Shown here piece by piece: positions 8,459 to 17,196 of a DNA stretch of 36,415 nt. This DNA comes from Flavobacterium sp. (GTDB lineage: Bacteria > Bacteroidota > Bacteroidia > Flavobacteriales > Flavobacteriaceae). The stretch is taken from contig SEBM01000002.1 of assembly GCA_004296145.1 (NCBI GenBank), forward strand, positions 1 through 36,415. Direction: 5' to 3'. The notes beneath the pieces are model-generated. The model ran no database searches. It was given only the letters and a program-made list of their open reading frames with translations, and was not told where the DNA came from. A program made the position numbers and the translations under genes. Position 1 is the first letter of the stretch. Each line of letters starts with the position of its first letter.

Positions 8459-9129
8459 TTATTTGATTGACGTTTTTAAAAATTTCTCCAGTTCGCCATT
8501 ATTAAATAAAACAGGTCCATGTCCAAAACAAAGTATTTTTGGTTTTAAAGAAGCTAATTTTAAAATTGATTTTCGATTAATTTCCTGATTGGTTGTAAAT
8601 AAACCCGGTGGCTCATGAAGCCCAACTTTTGTAGTCAAAAGATTCATATTGGTCATCACATCACCAACAATTAAAACCCCGTCTTTTTCTCTGAAAAAAG
8701 ATAAATGTCCTTTTGAATGTCCCGGAGTTTTAATTACCGTAAATCCGCCAATTATATCATTTTCTTTTAAAGTTTGAGAAACGGGATGACTTTTTCCGGC
8801 CCAGAAATTTTGCTGAAATTTGGAGATAAAATGATTCGGATTCGGATATTCAAATGTAACATTTCCGTTTTCAGCCAAAGCTTTTTCTGGTTCACTGCAT
8901 AAAAGCGGAATTCCTAAAGTTTCGCAGATTAATTTACTGCTTCCCTGATGATCGGCGTGGGCGTGTGTAAGTGCGTGTTTGGTTATGGATTTGTTTTTTA
9001 AAGCTTTTAAAATTGTACTTCCGGAGCTTCTGATTCCAGAGTCAATTAAGACATCTTCAATTACATAACAATTTATGGCATTTCTTGGAAATAACGGAAT
9101 CTGATAAACGTCTTTTGCAATATTCTTCA
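8459..9129 (-). CDS. MBL-fold metallo-hydrolase
   Basis: THAHADHQGSSKLI; TPGHSKGHLSFF; GDVMTNMN; likely start MKNIAKDVYQIPLF rather than the upstream M at 9175. Confidence 0.88.
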
Positions 9130-9190
9130 TCTTTTGAAATTTTATTTTGACAAAGATTTGAATTCCGTTTTTCAATCCACTTGATAAATG

Positions 9191-9763
9191 TTAAGAAATA
9201 CTTTGACGGATTCGACTCAGAGATTCGGGTGTAATTCCGAGAAACGAAGCAATGTAAATTAAAGGCGTTCGCTGAATTATTTTGGCTGGAGCCGATTCTA
9301 AAAAAGCGAGATATTTTTCTTTTGCCGGAATCATTTGCAATTTTAAAACACGATCTGCCATGCAAAGGTAATTTTGTTCAGCTAAAATTCTCCCGACACG
9401 TTCCCAATTTGGAATTTCCTTATAAAGAGATTGCATGTTTTCAAAAGTGATAGAAAGTACTTCACAATCTTCAATGCACTGAATATTCTCAAATGATTGT
9501 GCCTGATTGATAAAACTAGAATATGATGCAATAAAACCATCATCACAGCTTAAATAAGTCGTAATTTCTTTTCCGTCTTTTAAATAATAAACTCTTGCTA
9601 AACCATTTAAAATGAAAAAAATCCTGTTGCTGATTTTTCCCATTTTAGAAATATATTCTTTGGCATTGCATTTTTCATATTCAAAACAAGAAGCAATTTT
9701 TTCAATTTCATTTTCAGAAAAAGAAGTAATTGCTGTGATTTGTTTTTGTAATGAAGAATGCAT
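9191..9763 (-). CDS. Crp/Fnr-family transcriptional regulator
   Basis: Cyclic-nucleotide-binding-like N-terminus (YISKMGKISNRIFFILNGLARVYYLKDGKEITTYL) and C-terminal HTH (TPLIYIASFLGITPESLSRIRQSIS); the M at 9763 sits 1 nt after the upstream stop. Confidence 0.85.
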   Translation of the reverse strand: MHSSLQKQITAITSFSENEIEKIASCFEYEKCNAKEYISKMGKISNRIFFILNGLARVYYLKDGKEITTYLSCDDGFIASYSSFINQAQSFENIQCIEDCEVLSITFENMQSLYKEIPNWERVGRILAEQNYLCMADRVLKLQMIPAKEKYLAFLESAPAKIIQRTPLIYIASFLGITPESLSRIRQSIS

Positions 9764-9764
9764 T

Positions 9765-10412
9765 TTATAGGATTTCAATTAATTCCGAAGCTTTATGAAT
9801 CACTACTTTTGCGCCGCTTTGTTTCAATTCTTCTTCGGTTCTGTAACCCCAGGTTACGCCCACAGGAAACATCTTGGCATTGACTGCAGTCTGCATATCA
9901 ATGTCAGAATCGCCGACAAAAAGAACTTCTTCAGGACTTAAATTCCATTTTTTGCTGATTGCGACAGCTTCAAACGGATTTGGTTTTTTCAATTCTTCCG
10001 TGCTCAAACCAACCGCTTCGTCAAAATGTTCTGGGAATATTTCGGAAACTATTTTCTTCGTCAGTTCATCTGCTTTATTAGAAAAAACAGCCATTTTGAT
10101 ATTTTCCAAAGCGGGATTATTTAGTAGATCTAAAATGCCGTCGTATGGTTTTGTTTTTAAAGTACAGATTTTGCGATATTCGTTAATCATACATTCAAAA
10201 CAAATCTCGATTTGCTCGTCTGAATTGTGAGTTGCGGGCAAAGCTTTGCTTACTAGATTTCGCAAACCACTTCCGATAAAATATTGATACGTATCGTAAG
10301 TATGTGTTGGGTGATTTAAACCTGTTAAAACAATATTCATTGCATCTGAAATATCGTGTAATGAATTGACTAACGTTCCGTCTAAATCAAAAATAATTCC
10401 TTTAAATTTCAT
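9765..10412 (-). CDS. HAD-family hydrolase, phosphoglycolate phosphatase-like
   Basis: MKFKGIIFDLDGTLVNS; VFSNKADELTKK; KKPNPFEAVAI; VLFVGDSDIDMQTAVNAKM. Confidence 0.88.
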   Translation of the reverse strand: MKFKGIIFDLDGTLVNSLHDISDAMNIVLTGLNHPTHTYDTYQYFIGSGLRNLVSKALPATHNSDEQIEICFECMINEYRKICTLKTKPYDGILDLLNNPALENIKMAVFSNKADELTKKIVSEIFPEHFDEAVGLSTEELKKPNPFEAVAISKKWNLSPEEVLFVGDSDIDMQTAVNAKMFPVGVTWGYRTEEELKQSGAKVVIHKASELIEIL

Positions 10413-10419
10413 TTTATTC

Positions 10420-11628
10420 TTAAATATTATTTGCCACAATAAAACCGCTTGTCCATGCATTTTGAAAATTAAAACCGCCTGTAATCGCATCGATATTTAC
10501 AATTTCACCCGCAAAATAAAGATTTTCATGCAGTTTACTTTCCATAGTTTTAAAGTTAATTTCCTTTAAATCGATTCCGCCTGCGGTTACAAATTCTTCC
10601 TTAAAAGTACTTTTTCCGTTTACCTGAAATTTGGCTTTTGTAAGCTGTAAAGCCAGATTTTGCAACTGATTTTTAGATAAATCTGCCCATTTTGTTTCTT
10701 CATTAATATCTGAAGCCAAAACTAAACTTTCCCACAAACGATTCGGAAAATCAAAAGGAGATTTTTTAGAAACCGCTTTTTTAGCATGTTCCTGTTTTAA
10801 GTCTTTCAGAATTTTTTCGGCATCTTCTGTATCAACATCATTCAGCCAATTTACGAAAATCGTAAACTGATAATTTTTATCGTGCAAAATCCTCGCGCCC
10901 CAAGCCGAAAGTTTTAAAATTGCAGGTCCGCTCATTCCCCAATGCGTGATTAATAAAGGTCCTGTAGATTCTAATTTAGTATCTTTTACATTCACGGTAA
11001 CTTGTGCCGCAACACCGGGTAATTCTTTTATACGGGAATCTTTGATATTAAAAGTAAATAGGGAAGGAACGGGACTTACAATGGCGTGACCTTGTTCTTG
11101 CAACATTTCCCAAATTTTAGGATTGCTTCCGGTTGCCATTACTAATTTTTCACAAGCGTAATTTTCACTTTGTGTATCAATTTTCCAATGGTTTTCTTTT
11201 TTGAAAATAGATTGAACACTTTGACCCGTCAATACTTTTATGCCTAATTTTTCGGTTGCTTTTAAAAAACAATCGATAATAGTTTGTGATGAATTTGAAA
11301 CTGGAAACATTCGCCCGTCTTCTTCGATTTTTAATTCAACACCATGTTTTTCAAACCATTCGATAGTGTCGCCGGAACAAAATTGATGAAATGGCCCGCG
11401 AAGTTCTTTTTCGCCACGCGGATAAAATTTTACTAATTCGTTTGGCTCAAAACAAGCGTGTGTCACGTTGCATCGCCCGCCTCCGGAAACGCGGACTTTA
11501 GAAAGGACTTCTTTTCCTCTTTCTAAAATAGCAATTTTCAGTTTCGGATTTTTCTCAGCAATATTAATGGCTGTAAAAAATCCTGCAGCACCTCCGCCAA
11601 CGATTATTATGTCGAAATTTTTAATCAT
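10420..11628 (-). CDS. FAD/NAD(P)-dependent oxidoreductase, HI0933/YhiN (BaiN-like) family
   Basis: FDIIIVGGGAAGFFTAINIAEKNP; SGGGRCNVTHACF; FAGEIVNIDAITGGFNFQNAWTSG; start moved to MIKNFD because the longer ORF runs into a palindromic repeat. Confidence 0.9.
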   Translation of the reverse strand: MIKNFDIIIVGGGAAGFFTAINIAEKNPKLKIAILERGKEVLSKVRVSGGGRCNVTHACFEPNELVKFYPRGEKELRGPFHQFCSGDTIEWFEKHGVELKIEEDGRMFPVSNSSQTIIDCFLKATEKLGIKVLTGQSVQSIFKKENHWKIDTQSENYACEKLVMATGSNPKIWEMLQEQGHAIVSPVPSLFTFNIKDSRIKELPGVAAQVTVNVKDTKLESTGPLLITHWGMSGPAILKLSAWGARILHDKNYQFTIFVNWLNDVDTEDAEKILKDLKQEHAKKAVSKKSPFDFPNRLWESLVLASDINEETKWADLSKNQLQNLALQLTKAKFQVNGKSTFKEEFVTAGGIDLKEINFKTMESKLHENLYFAGEIVNIDAITGGFNFQNAWTSGFIVANNI

Positions 11629-11637
11629 ATTTTTTTT

Positions 11638-11741
11638 GCCACGAATTTCACGAATTGGCACTAATTTTTTTTGCCACAGATTTAAATGATTTACACAAAT
11701 TCTTTTAAAATTAATTCGTGAAAATTTGTGCAATTCGTGGC
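11638..11741. repeat. Imperfect palindromic intergenic element (CACGAATT family), composite copy
   Basis: GCCACGAATT (11638-11647) pairs with AATTCGTGGC (11732-11741); internal CACGAATT/CACAAATT and revcomp units. Confidence 0.75.
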
Positions 11742-11751
11742 TAACTTTACT

Positions 11752-12435
11752 TTATATTTTGTCTGGAAAATCACTAATGATTCCGTTTACTTTGTAACTT
11801 TTTATTTTTTGAATGTCTTCTTCAATATTGACTGTCCACGGTAAAACCAGAAAATCTTTTTCCTGGATTTCCTTTACACTTTCTGCATTCAATAAATGAT
11901 AATACGGATGAATGGCTTTTGCTTTTATTGTTTCGGCGAAAGCCACAGCCAAATCAAGATTGGTTTCTGCTAAAACTCCAATCGGAATTTTAGAATCTAA
12001 ATTTTGGACGTGTTGTAAAGCATTCCAGTCAAAACTCGAAACGATAAAATGATCGTAACTCCATTTTTTATCAGAAACATATTCGTCGATCAAAGAAACA
12101 ACTTTCGTTAAAGTATCGGCGTTTTTTAATTCGATATTGATGAAACATTTTTTGTTTACAAGATCAAAAACTTCTTTTAAAGTTGGAATTTCGTGTTGAT
12201 CTGCAATTCGAAAAGACTTTAATTCGGATAAAGAAAATGTATTTACATGACCTTTTCCGTTGGTCATTTTATCGATGGTTTCGTCGTGAATTACGATAAC
12301 ATGTCCGTCAGCACTTAAGTGAACGTCGAGTTCGATTCCGTCTGAATCTAGGTCTAAGGCTTTTTGAAAAGCTTTTAGCGTGTTTTCAGGTTCGTATGCT
12401 TTGGCGCCTCTGTGTGCTATTTTCAGCATTTGCAT
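11752..12435 (-). CDS. Glycerophosphodiester phosphodiesterase family protein
   Basis: KIAHRGAKAYEPENTLKAFQKALDLDSDGIELDVHLSADGHVIVIHDETIDKMTNG; start at M 12435 or 12429, the longer ORF start lies in a repeat. Confidence 0.92.
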   Translation of the reverse strand: MQMLKIAHRGAKAYEPENTLKAFQKALDLDSDGIELDVHLSADGHVIVIHDETIDKMTNGKGHVNTFSLSELKSFRIADQHEIPTLKEVFDLVNKKCFINIELKNADTLTKVVSLIDEYVSDKKWSYDHFIVSSFDWNALQHVQNLDSKIPIGVLAETNLDLAVAFAETIKAKAIHPYYHLLNAESVKEIQEKDFLVLPWTVNIEEDIQKIKSYKVNGIISDFPDKI

Positions 12436-12446
12436 GTGATAAAAAT

Positions 12447-12542
12447 TTAACCGCAAAGGTCGCAAAGTTTTACGCAAGGTTCGCAAAGTTTTTTATAATC
12501 TTTGCGAACCTTGCGATTTTCCCTTGCGACCTTTGCGGTTAA
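12447..12542. repeat. Long palindromic intergenic element (CGCAAAG family)
   Basis: TTAACCGCAAAGGTCGCAA (12447-12465) / TTGCGACCTTTGCGGTTAA (12524-12542), 19 bp perfect; CGCAAGGTTCGCAAAG (12473-12488) / CTTTGCGAACCTTGCG (12500-12515), 16 bp perfect. Confidence 0.92.
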
Positions 12543-12545
12543 GTT

Positions 12546-14213
12546 TTAGATTGTTTCTAATAAAATAATTCCATATTTACTATCAATAATCACTTTTCCA
12601 TCAATAACTTCCGTTTCCTGATCAGAGAAACAGTCTTTTACTTTAGTTCCGTTTTCGAAAATTGAATTTACAGGAAGTTCTTTTTTTCCTTCTGGTAAAT
12701 CCAAACCAATTATTACTTTATCTGTAAACGATCCATTTGAATAAGTTCTTGAGAAGACGTAATGTTCACTTCCTATTTTTGAATGGATTCCGGCACCAAC
12801 AGCAGGATGATTTCGTCTAAACTGCCCTAATTTCTGCCAATGCCAAAGCATTCTTTGCGTTTCAGGATTGTTTTGAATATCGTCCCAATTCATGTTCGAA
12901 CGCAAGGTGGCATCTCCCTGAGCGTCTTTAATTACCAAAGAGCGATTCGATTCGTCGCCATAGTAAACCTGAGATATTCCGGGTGAAAGCAATAATTTAG
13001 TTCCTGCTTCAAAACCTCTTGAGCGATTGGCATCAAAGGGTTGTCCGTCGTCGTGTGAAGACATATAATTAAGGACAGAATAACCTTTTAACTCATTATT
13101 TAAATGATTGGAATATTTCGAAAACAAAGTCTCATAATCGCTTTGTCCGGCATTCCATTTAAACTCAAAATTAATCATGCTGTTGAAGCCGTTTTGGAAA
13201 TAATTTACTTTTCGGTCTCCAAAATCATAATCCTGACCACCGCTGATTCCGTAACCGTAAACTTCTGCAATCGTATAAAACGGGTTTTGATCTAAAACCT
13301 GAAGTGGATGATGCTGTTTCCAATTCGCGAAAGCGTACTCGCATTCTTTCTTGAAATCGGCCCAAACGCCTTCTTCGGTATGTTTTACCGTATCAGCGCG
13401 GTAACCGTCAATTCCGAATTCCGTTATATAATCAGTTAGCCATTTTATAATATAATATTTCGGACTTCTTGGATAACCTGTTCTTTTGAAGAAAGCGTCA
13501 AGTGAAGCAATTTCTTTTTCGTAACGGCCTTCTTTTTTCCATTTTTCTATTAAAAAAGGCGGAAGTTCGACGTTTTGAGTGCTTTCAGTCTTAACATCCG
13601 GAAGATTTTCGACCAAAGTACACATTGTTGTGTTTTCGAAAGATTTATAATCGCAGACAACGCCAGTGCGAACCCAATCAGAAGGCCAAACAGGATCTTC
13701 TTCGGTTACAGGTCCAGTGTGATTGATAACGCCATCTAGAACAATTCTGATGCCGTGTTCGTGCGCTTTTTTAACCAGTTTAGCTAAATCTTCTTTTGTT
13801 CCAAAATTTGGGTCTAATGCTGTCCAGTCTTTTGCCCAATAACCATGAAAACCATAGCTAAGTCCGGTTCCTTCATCAACGCCGTCGTGAATCTGTTCTA
13901 CAATCGGAGTAAACCAAATAGCATTTATTCCGAGTTTGTCAAAATAACCTTCTTCGATTTTTTTGGTAATTCCTATAATGTCACCGCCTTCAAATCCGCG
14001 GAGTTTTCCGGGAGTTTTGGTTCGGTTAAAATTGATGTCGTTCGATTTATCTCCGTTGTAAAAACGGTCTGTAAGTAAAAAATAAACATTTGCGCCTTCC
14101 CAAAAGAAAGGTGTTTTTGAAGTATTGTCTTTATTCATTGAAACTGATTTTGAGCCAGAACAACCCATAATTATGAATACTAAAGATAAACAAAGGATAG
14201 CGTATTTTTTCAT
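12546..14213 (-). CDS. GH13 alpha-amylase family lipoprotein
   Basis: Lipobox MGC; DGYRADTVKHTE, TIAEVYGYG, YMSSHDDGQPF contain the GH13 catalytic triad. Confidence 0.92.
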   Translation of the reverse strand: MKKYAILCLSLVFIIMGCSGSKSVSMNKDNTSKTPFFWEGANVYFLLTDRFYNGDKSNDINFNRTKTPGKLRGFEGGDIIGITKKIEEGYFDKLGINAIWFTPIVEQIHDGVDEGTGLSYGFHGYWAKDWTALDPNFGTKEDLAKLVKKAHEHGIRIVLDGVINHTGPVTEEDPVWPSDWVRTGVVCDYKSFENTTMCTLVENLPDVKTESTQNVELPPFLIEKWKKEGRYEKEIASLDAFFKRTGYPRSPKYYIIKWLTDYITEFGIDGYRADTVKHTEEGVWADFKKECEYAFANWKQHHPLQVLDQNPFYTIAEVYGYGISGGQDYDFGDRKVNYFQNGFNSMINFEFKWNAGQSDYETLFSKYSNHLNNELKGYSVLNYMSSHDDGQPFDANRSRGFEAGTKLLLSPGISQVYYGDESNRSLVIKDAQGDATLRSNMNWDDIQNNPETQRMLWHWQKLGQFRRNHPAVGAGIHSKIGSEHYVFSRTYSNGSFTDKVIIGLDLPEGKKELPVNSIFENGTKVKDCFSDQETEVIDGKVIIDSKYGIILLETI

Positions 14214-14255
14214 TATTTAGAAATTTTTTAGACGTACATAATGTTGAAAAAAATA

Positions 14256-14316
14256 GCCACGAATTCACGAATTTTTATTCTTAAAGATTGTAAAAAATAA
14301 TTCGTGAATTCGTGGC
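14256..14316. repeat. Palindromic intergenic element (CACGAATT family)
   Basis: GCCACGAATTCACGAATT (14256-14273) / AATTCGTGAATTCGTGGC (14299-14316), 18 bp perfect, 25-nt loop. Confidence 0.93.
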
Positions 14317-14328
14317 GAAAAAAAATAG

Positions 14329-14403
14329 TTTCTCGCAGATCTTGCAGATCAGCAGATTTTCTTTTTAAATTATCTGCTCAATCTCCTAAATCTGCGAGAG
14401 AAA
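14329..14403. repeat. Imperfect palindromic intergenic element (GCAGAT family)
   Basis: TCTCGCAGAT / ATCTGCGAGA outer arms and AGCAGAT / ATCTGCT inner arms; arm units TCGCAGATC-TTGCAGATC-AGCAGAT. Confidence 0.82.
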
Positions 14404-14410
14404 TATATTG

Positions 14411-16267
14411 TTATTCTAACTCTAAAACTAAAGCCGATTTTGGTTCCAATTTAATTTCAGAACTTAAATCAAATGTTTTTCCTGTGATCACATCTTTTCC
14501 TGATTTAAAGTTTTTGATGTTTTCTTTAAAACGGTTTGTTTTTACAATTTGCTCTTTTGCATTGTTATTGAAAACTACCATTACGGTTTTAGCATCTGTA
14601 TATCTGAAATACACATAAGTATTGTTTTCCGGAATATAATGTGTCATTTTTCCGAAATGCACAGCTTCGTTTGTTTTTCTCCAGTTGAATAATTTTGAAG
14701 TGAAATCAAAGTAAGAAGCTTGTTGTGTCGTTCTTCCTTCTTTTGTGAAAGCATTGTTTTTATCGCCAGCCCATCCGCCTGGGAAATCCTGACGAATATC
14801 GGCATCGCCTTTGCTTTTGTCTCCGCCCATTCCGATTTCTGAACCGTAATAAACTTGTGGAATTCCACGAATAGTAGCTAACAAAGTCATCGCCAGTTTA
14901 TATTTTGGAAGATCGTATTTGAACTTATCATTCATACGATCTGTATCGTGATTTTCGGCAAAAACCAAAATGTTATTTGTGTTTGGATATAAAAAATCCA
15001 TTGCAAAATTGTTGTAGAATTTAATCAATCCGTTGTCCCAAGTTGGTTCGTCTTCGTTGAAAGTAGAAGTTACCTGACTTTGAAGCGTAAAATCCATTAC
15101 ACTTGGAAGATTCGAATTGTAGTTTTCAATTGCCCCAACTTTACTGTCTTTTTGCCAAAACGATAAATTTGCCTGATTGTGCATCCAGATTTCACCTACA
15201 ATATTAAAGTTTGGATATTCATCTGTAATCGCTTTTGCCCAATTTGACATTGCTGTTTTGTCTGAATAATTATAAGTATCAACACGGAAACCGTCAAGAT
15301 TTGCAAATTCAATCCACCAAATCGCGTTTTGCGTTAAGTATTTTGCCACAAGCGGATTTCTTAAATTTAAATCGGGCATAGAAGGCACAAACCAGCCATC
15401 AACACAAACTTCTTGATCTGTTTTTGAAGCGTGAATATCTGTAATAACCTCGCGTCTGTGATGTGTCTGTGTGAAAGTTTCGAATTGGTTGAACCAGGTT
15501 TTGGTTGGAATATCTTTCATCATCCAATGCGTAATTCCCCAGTGATTGGTTACATAATCCATAACCAGTTTCATGTTCTTTTTGTGCATTTCTGCAGATA
15601 AACGAGCGTAATCGTCATTTGTTCCGTAACGCGGATCGATTTTGTAAACATCAGATTGTCCGTAAGTATGGTATGAATGCTGTTTGTCGTTGTCTTCGCA
15701 TAAAGGTGTGCTCCAGATTGTCGTTGCGCCAAGAGACGAAATATAATCTAAGTTTTTGATAATTCCTTCGATATCTCCGCCGTGACGCCCGCCCGGTTCT
15801 GCGCGGTTTCCTTTTTCAGTTAAAGTTGCATCACTGTCGTTTTTCGGATTTCCGTTAGCAAAACGATCCGGCATAATTAAATACATCATGTCTGATGCAT
15901 CGTAACTTTTTCTGTCGGCTGAATTGGATCTTCTTTCTTTAAGAGAATATTTTTGAGTAAAAGCGACTTTATTTTTCAATTTAAAAGAAAAAATAAGTTC
16001 AGATGCTTTTAAGTTTTGTGTGTCAATTGTAATGAAAACGTAGTTAGGGTTTTCTGTTTTTTCTACATTTTTAATCGCAACATTGTTAGAAACCGAAGCT
16101 TCATATTGTGCAATGTTTTTTCCGTAGAACATGATTTGTACTTCCGGATTTTTCATTCCCGCGTACCAGAAAGGCGGTTCTACTTTTTGGATTTGCGCTT
16201 TCGCGGAAGCGGTAAATAAGAGAACTAGTAGAATTAGTTTATAAAATGAATGTTTTTGTGTGTTCAT
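14411..16267 (-). CDS. GH13 neopullulanase/cyclomaltodextrinase-like enzyme (SusA-like), exported
   Basis: Signal peptide; N-terminal PPFWYAGMKNPEVQIMFYGKNI (cyclomaltodextrinase N-domain-like); DGFRVDTYNYSD, IVGEIWMHN, FAENHDTDRM. Confidence 0.92.
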   Translation of the reverse strand: MNTQKHSFYKLILLVLLFTASAKAQIQKVEPPFWYAGMKNPEVQIMFYGKNIAQYEASVSNNVAIKNVEKTENPNYVFITIDTQNLKASELIFSFKLKNKVAFTQKYSLKERRSNSADRKSYDASDMMYLIMPDRFANGNPKNDSDATLTEKGNRAEPGGRHGGDIEGIIKNLDYISSLGATTIWSTPLCEDNDKQHSYHTYGQSDVYKIDPRYGTNDDYARLSAEMHKKNMKLVMDYVTNHWGITHWMMKDIPTKTWFNQFETFTQTHHRREVITDIHASKTDQEVCVDGWFVPSMPDLNLRNPLVAKYLTQNAIWWIEFANLDGFRVDTYNYSDKTAMSNWAKAITDEYPNFNIVGEIWMHNQANLSFWQKDSKVGAIENYNSNLPSVMDFTLQSQVTSTFNEDEPTWDNGLIKFYNNFAMDFLYPNTNNILVFAENHDTDRMNDKFKYDLPKYKLAMTLLATIRGIPQVYYGSEIGMGGDKSKGDADIRQDFPGGWAGDKNNAFTKEGRTTQQASYFDFTSKLFNWRKTNEAVHFGKMTHYIPENNTYVYFRYTDAKTVMVVFNNNAKEQIVKTNRFKENIKNFKSGKDVITGKTFDLSSEIKLEPKSALVLELE

Positions 16268-16327
16268 AGTATGTAGTTTTTAGTTTCCTGAAGGCTTTCT
16301 AAAACCTTGCAGATATATTGTTTGTTT

Positions 16328-17155
16328 TTAGTCACAAGGAATTCCAAATAGATCTAAACCGTCAACCCAGAATTTTTTTACAGGGTTGTCTTTATTCACG
16401 ATATAAATAGTTCTTGCTGGGAATTTGCATTTACTTTTTTCAAGATCTTTTCCCCAAATAAAATCATCGCGATATATAAAATACGCATTACCTATATTGG
16501 CAAATACAGTAGGTTTTATTTCATCTGTATAATCATAACTCGTACTTTCTTTATCATAAAATGCACGAACTTTCTTTTGAATATCAGAATAGCTTTTGTG
16601 ATAATTGATATTTAATAATTGTTTGGAACAGAAAATTGGTTTCCCGTTTTTAGCGGTGTCAAAATCTTCAATAGGAAAAGCAATGAAATTTGTTCGACAC
16701 TCATCAAGTCCCATAATAACATTATTTATAGTCACTTTTGAAAATCCCTTTGTACCATAAACATAATAGCTCTTTTCGATAATTTTTTTTACTTCTTTTT
16801 CTAATGTTTTGTTTTTTATGAGTTTGTAAGGCCCTAAAGTGTCATAATATTCAAAATTTTTAACTTTGGCTGAGTCTCTTTCCAATACATTATATAAAGA
16901 ATCTTTAGCATTTACCTGATCAAAAATTTTATCAAATTTAGCACCTTCATAAGTGTTTTTCTCTTGAAGATTTGCTACGATGGCTGTTGTTGTTTTTGAT
17001 AATTCATAAACAGAAAAAAGCGTTTTATCAATGTCAATTTTTTCAATAGAATCTGTTTTTGGAATCTCAGTTTTTGCTGTACTGATTTTTTCGTTTTTTT
17101 GATGACATGAAATGAGTAAAAGAGTCAAAAGGAAAGCTATAATGTTTGGTTTCAT
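16328..17155 (-). CDS. Hypothetical lipoprotein
   Basis: 275-aa ORF with lipobox LLISC; no family recognised. Confidence 0.65.
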   Translation of the reverse strand: MKPNIIAFLLTLLLISCHQKNEKISTAKTEIPKTDSIEKIDIDKTLFSVYELSKTTTAIVANLQEKNTYEGAKFDKIFDQVNAKDSLYNVLERDSAKVKNFEYYDTLGPYKLIKNKTLEKEVKKIIEKSYYVYGTKGFSKVTINNVIMGLDECRTNFIAFPIEDFDTAKNGKPIFCSKQLLNINYHKSYSDIQKKVRAFYDKESTSYDYTDEIKPTVFANIGNAYFIYRDDFIWGKDLEKSKCKFPARTIYIVNKDNPVKKFWVDGLDLFGIPCD

Positions 17156-17196
17156 TTATAATAATGATTAAGCGATTTTATCTTTAGATTTTAAAA

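Noticed and set aside
9057-9365. 102-aa minus-strand ORF overlapping the Crp/Fnr and MBL genes
   Set aside because: Out of frame with two well-supported genes; no recognisable domain.
11629-11733. 35-residue N-terminal extension of the flavoprotein ORF
   Set aside because: It lies in the CACGAATT palindrome; the FAD-binding fold starts at MIKNFDIIIVGGG.
12436-12486. N-terminal extension MRTLRKTLRPLRLNFYH of the GDPD ORF
   Set aside because: It translates one arm of the CGCAAAG palindrome; the conserved protein starts at 12435 or 12429.
11638-14403. CRISPR array
   Set aside because: Repeats are palindromic with short internal units, no regular spacers and no cas genes nearby.
14304-14618. 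104-aa plus-strand ORF (MNSWRKKIVSRRSCRSADFLF...)
   Set aside because: Its first part is a translation of two palindromic repeats and the rest is antisense to the SusA-like GH13 gene; not a credible CDS.
14644-14868. 74-aa minus-strand ORF within the SusA-like GH13
   Set aside because: Alternate-frame ORF inside a strong CDS.
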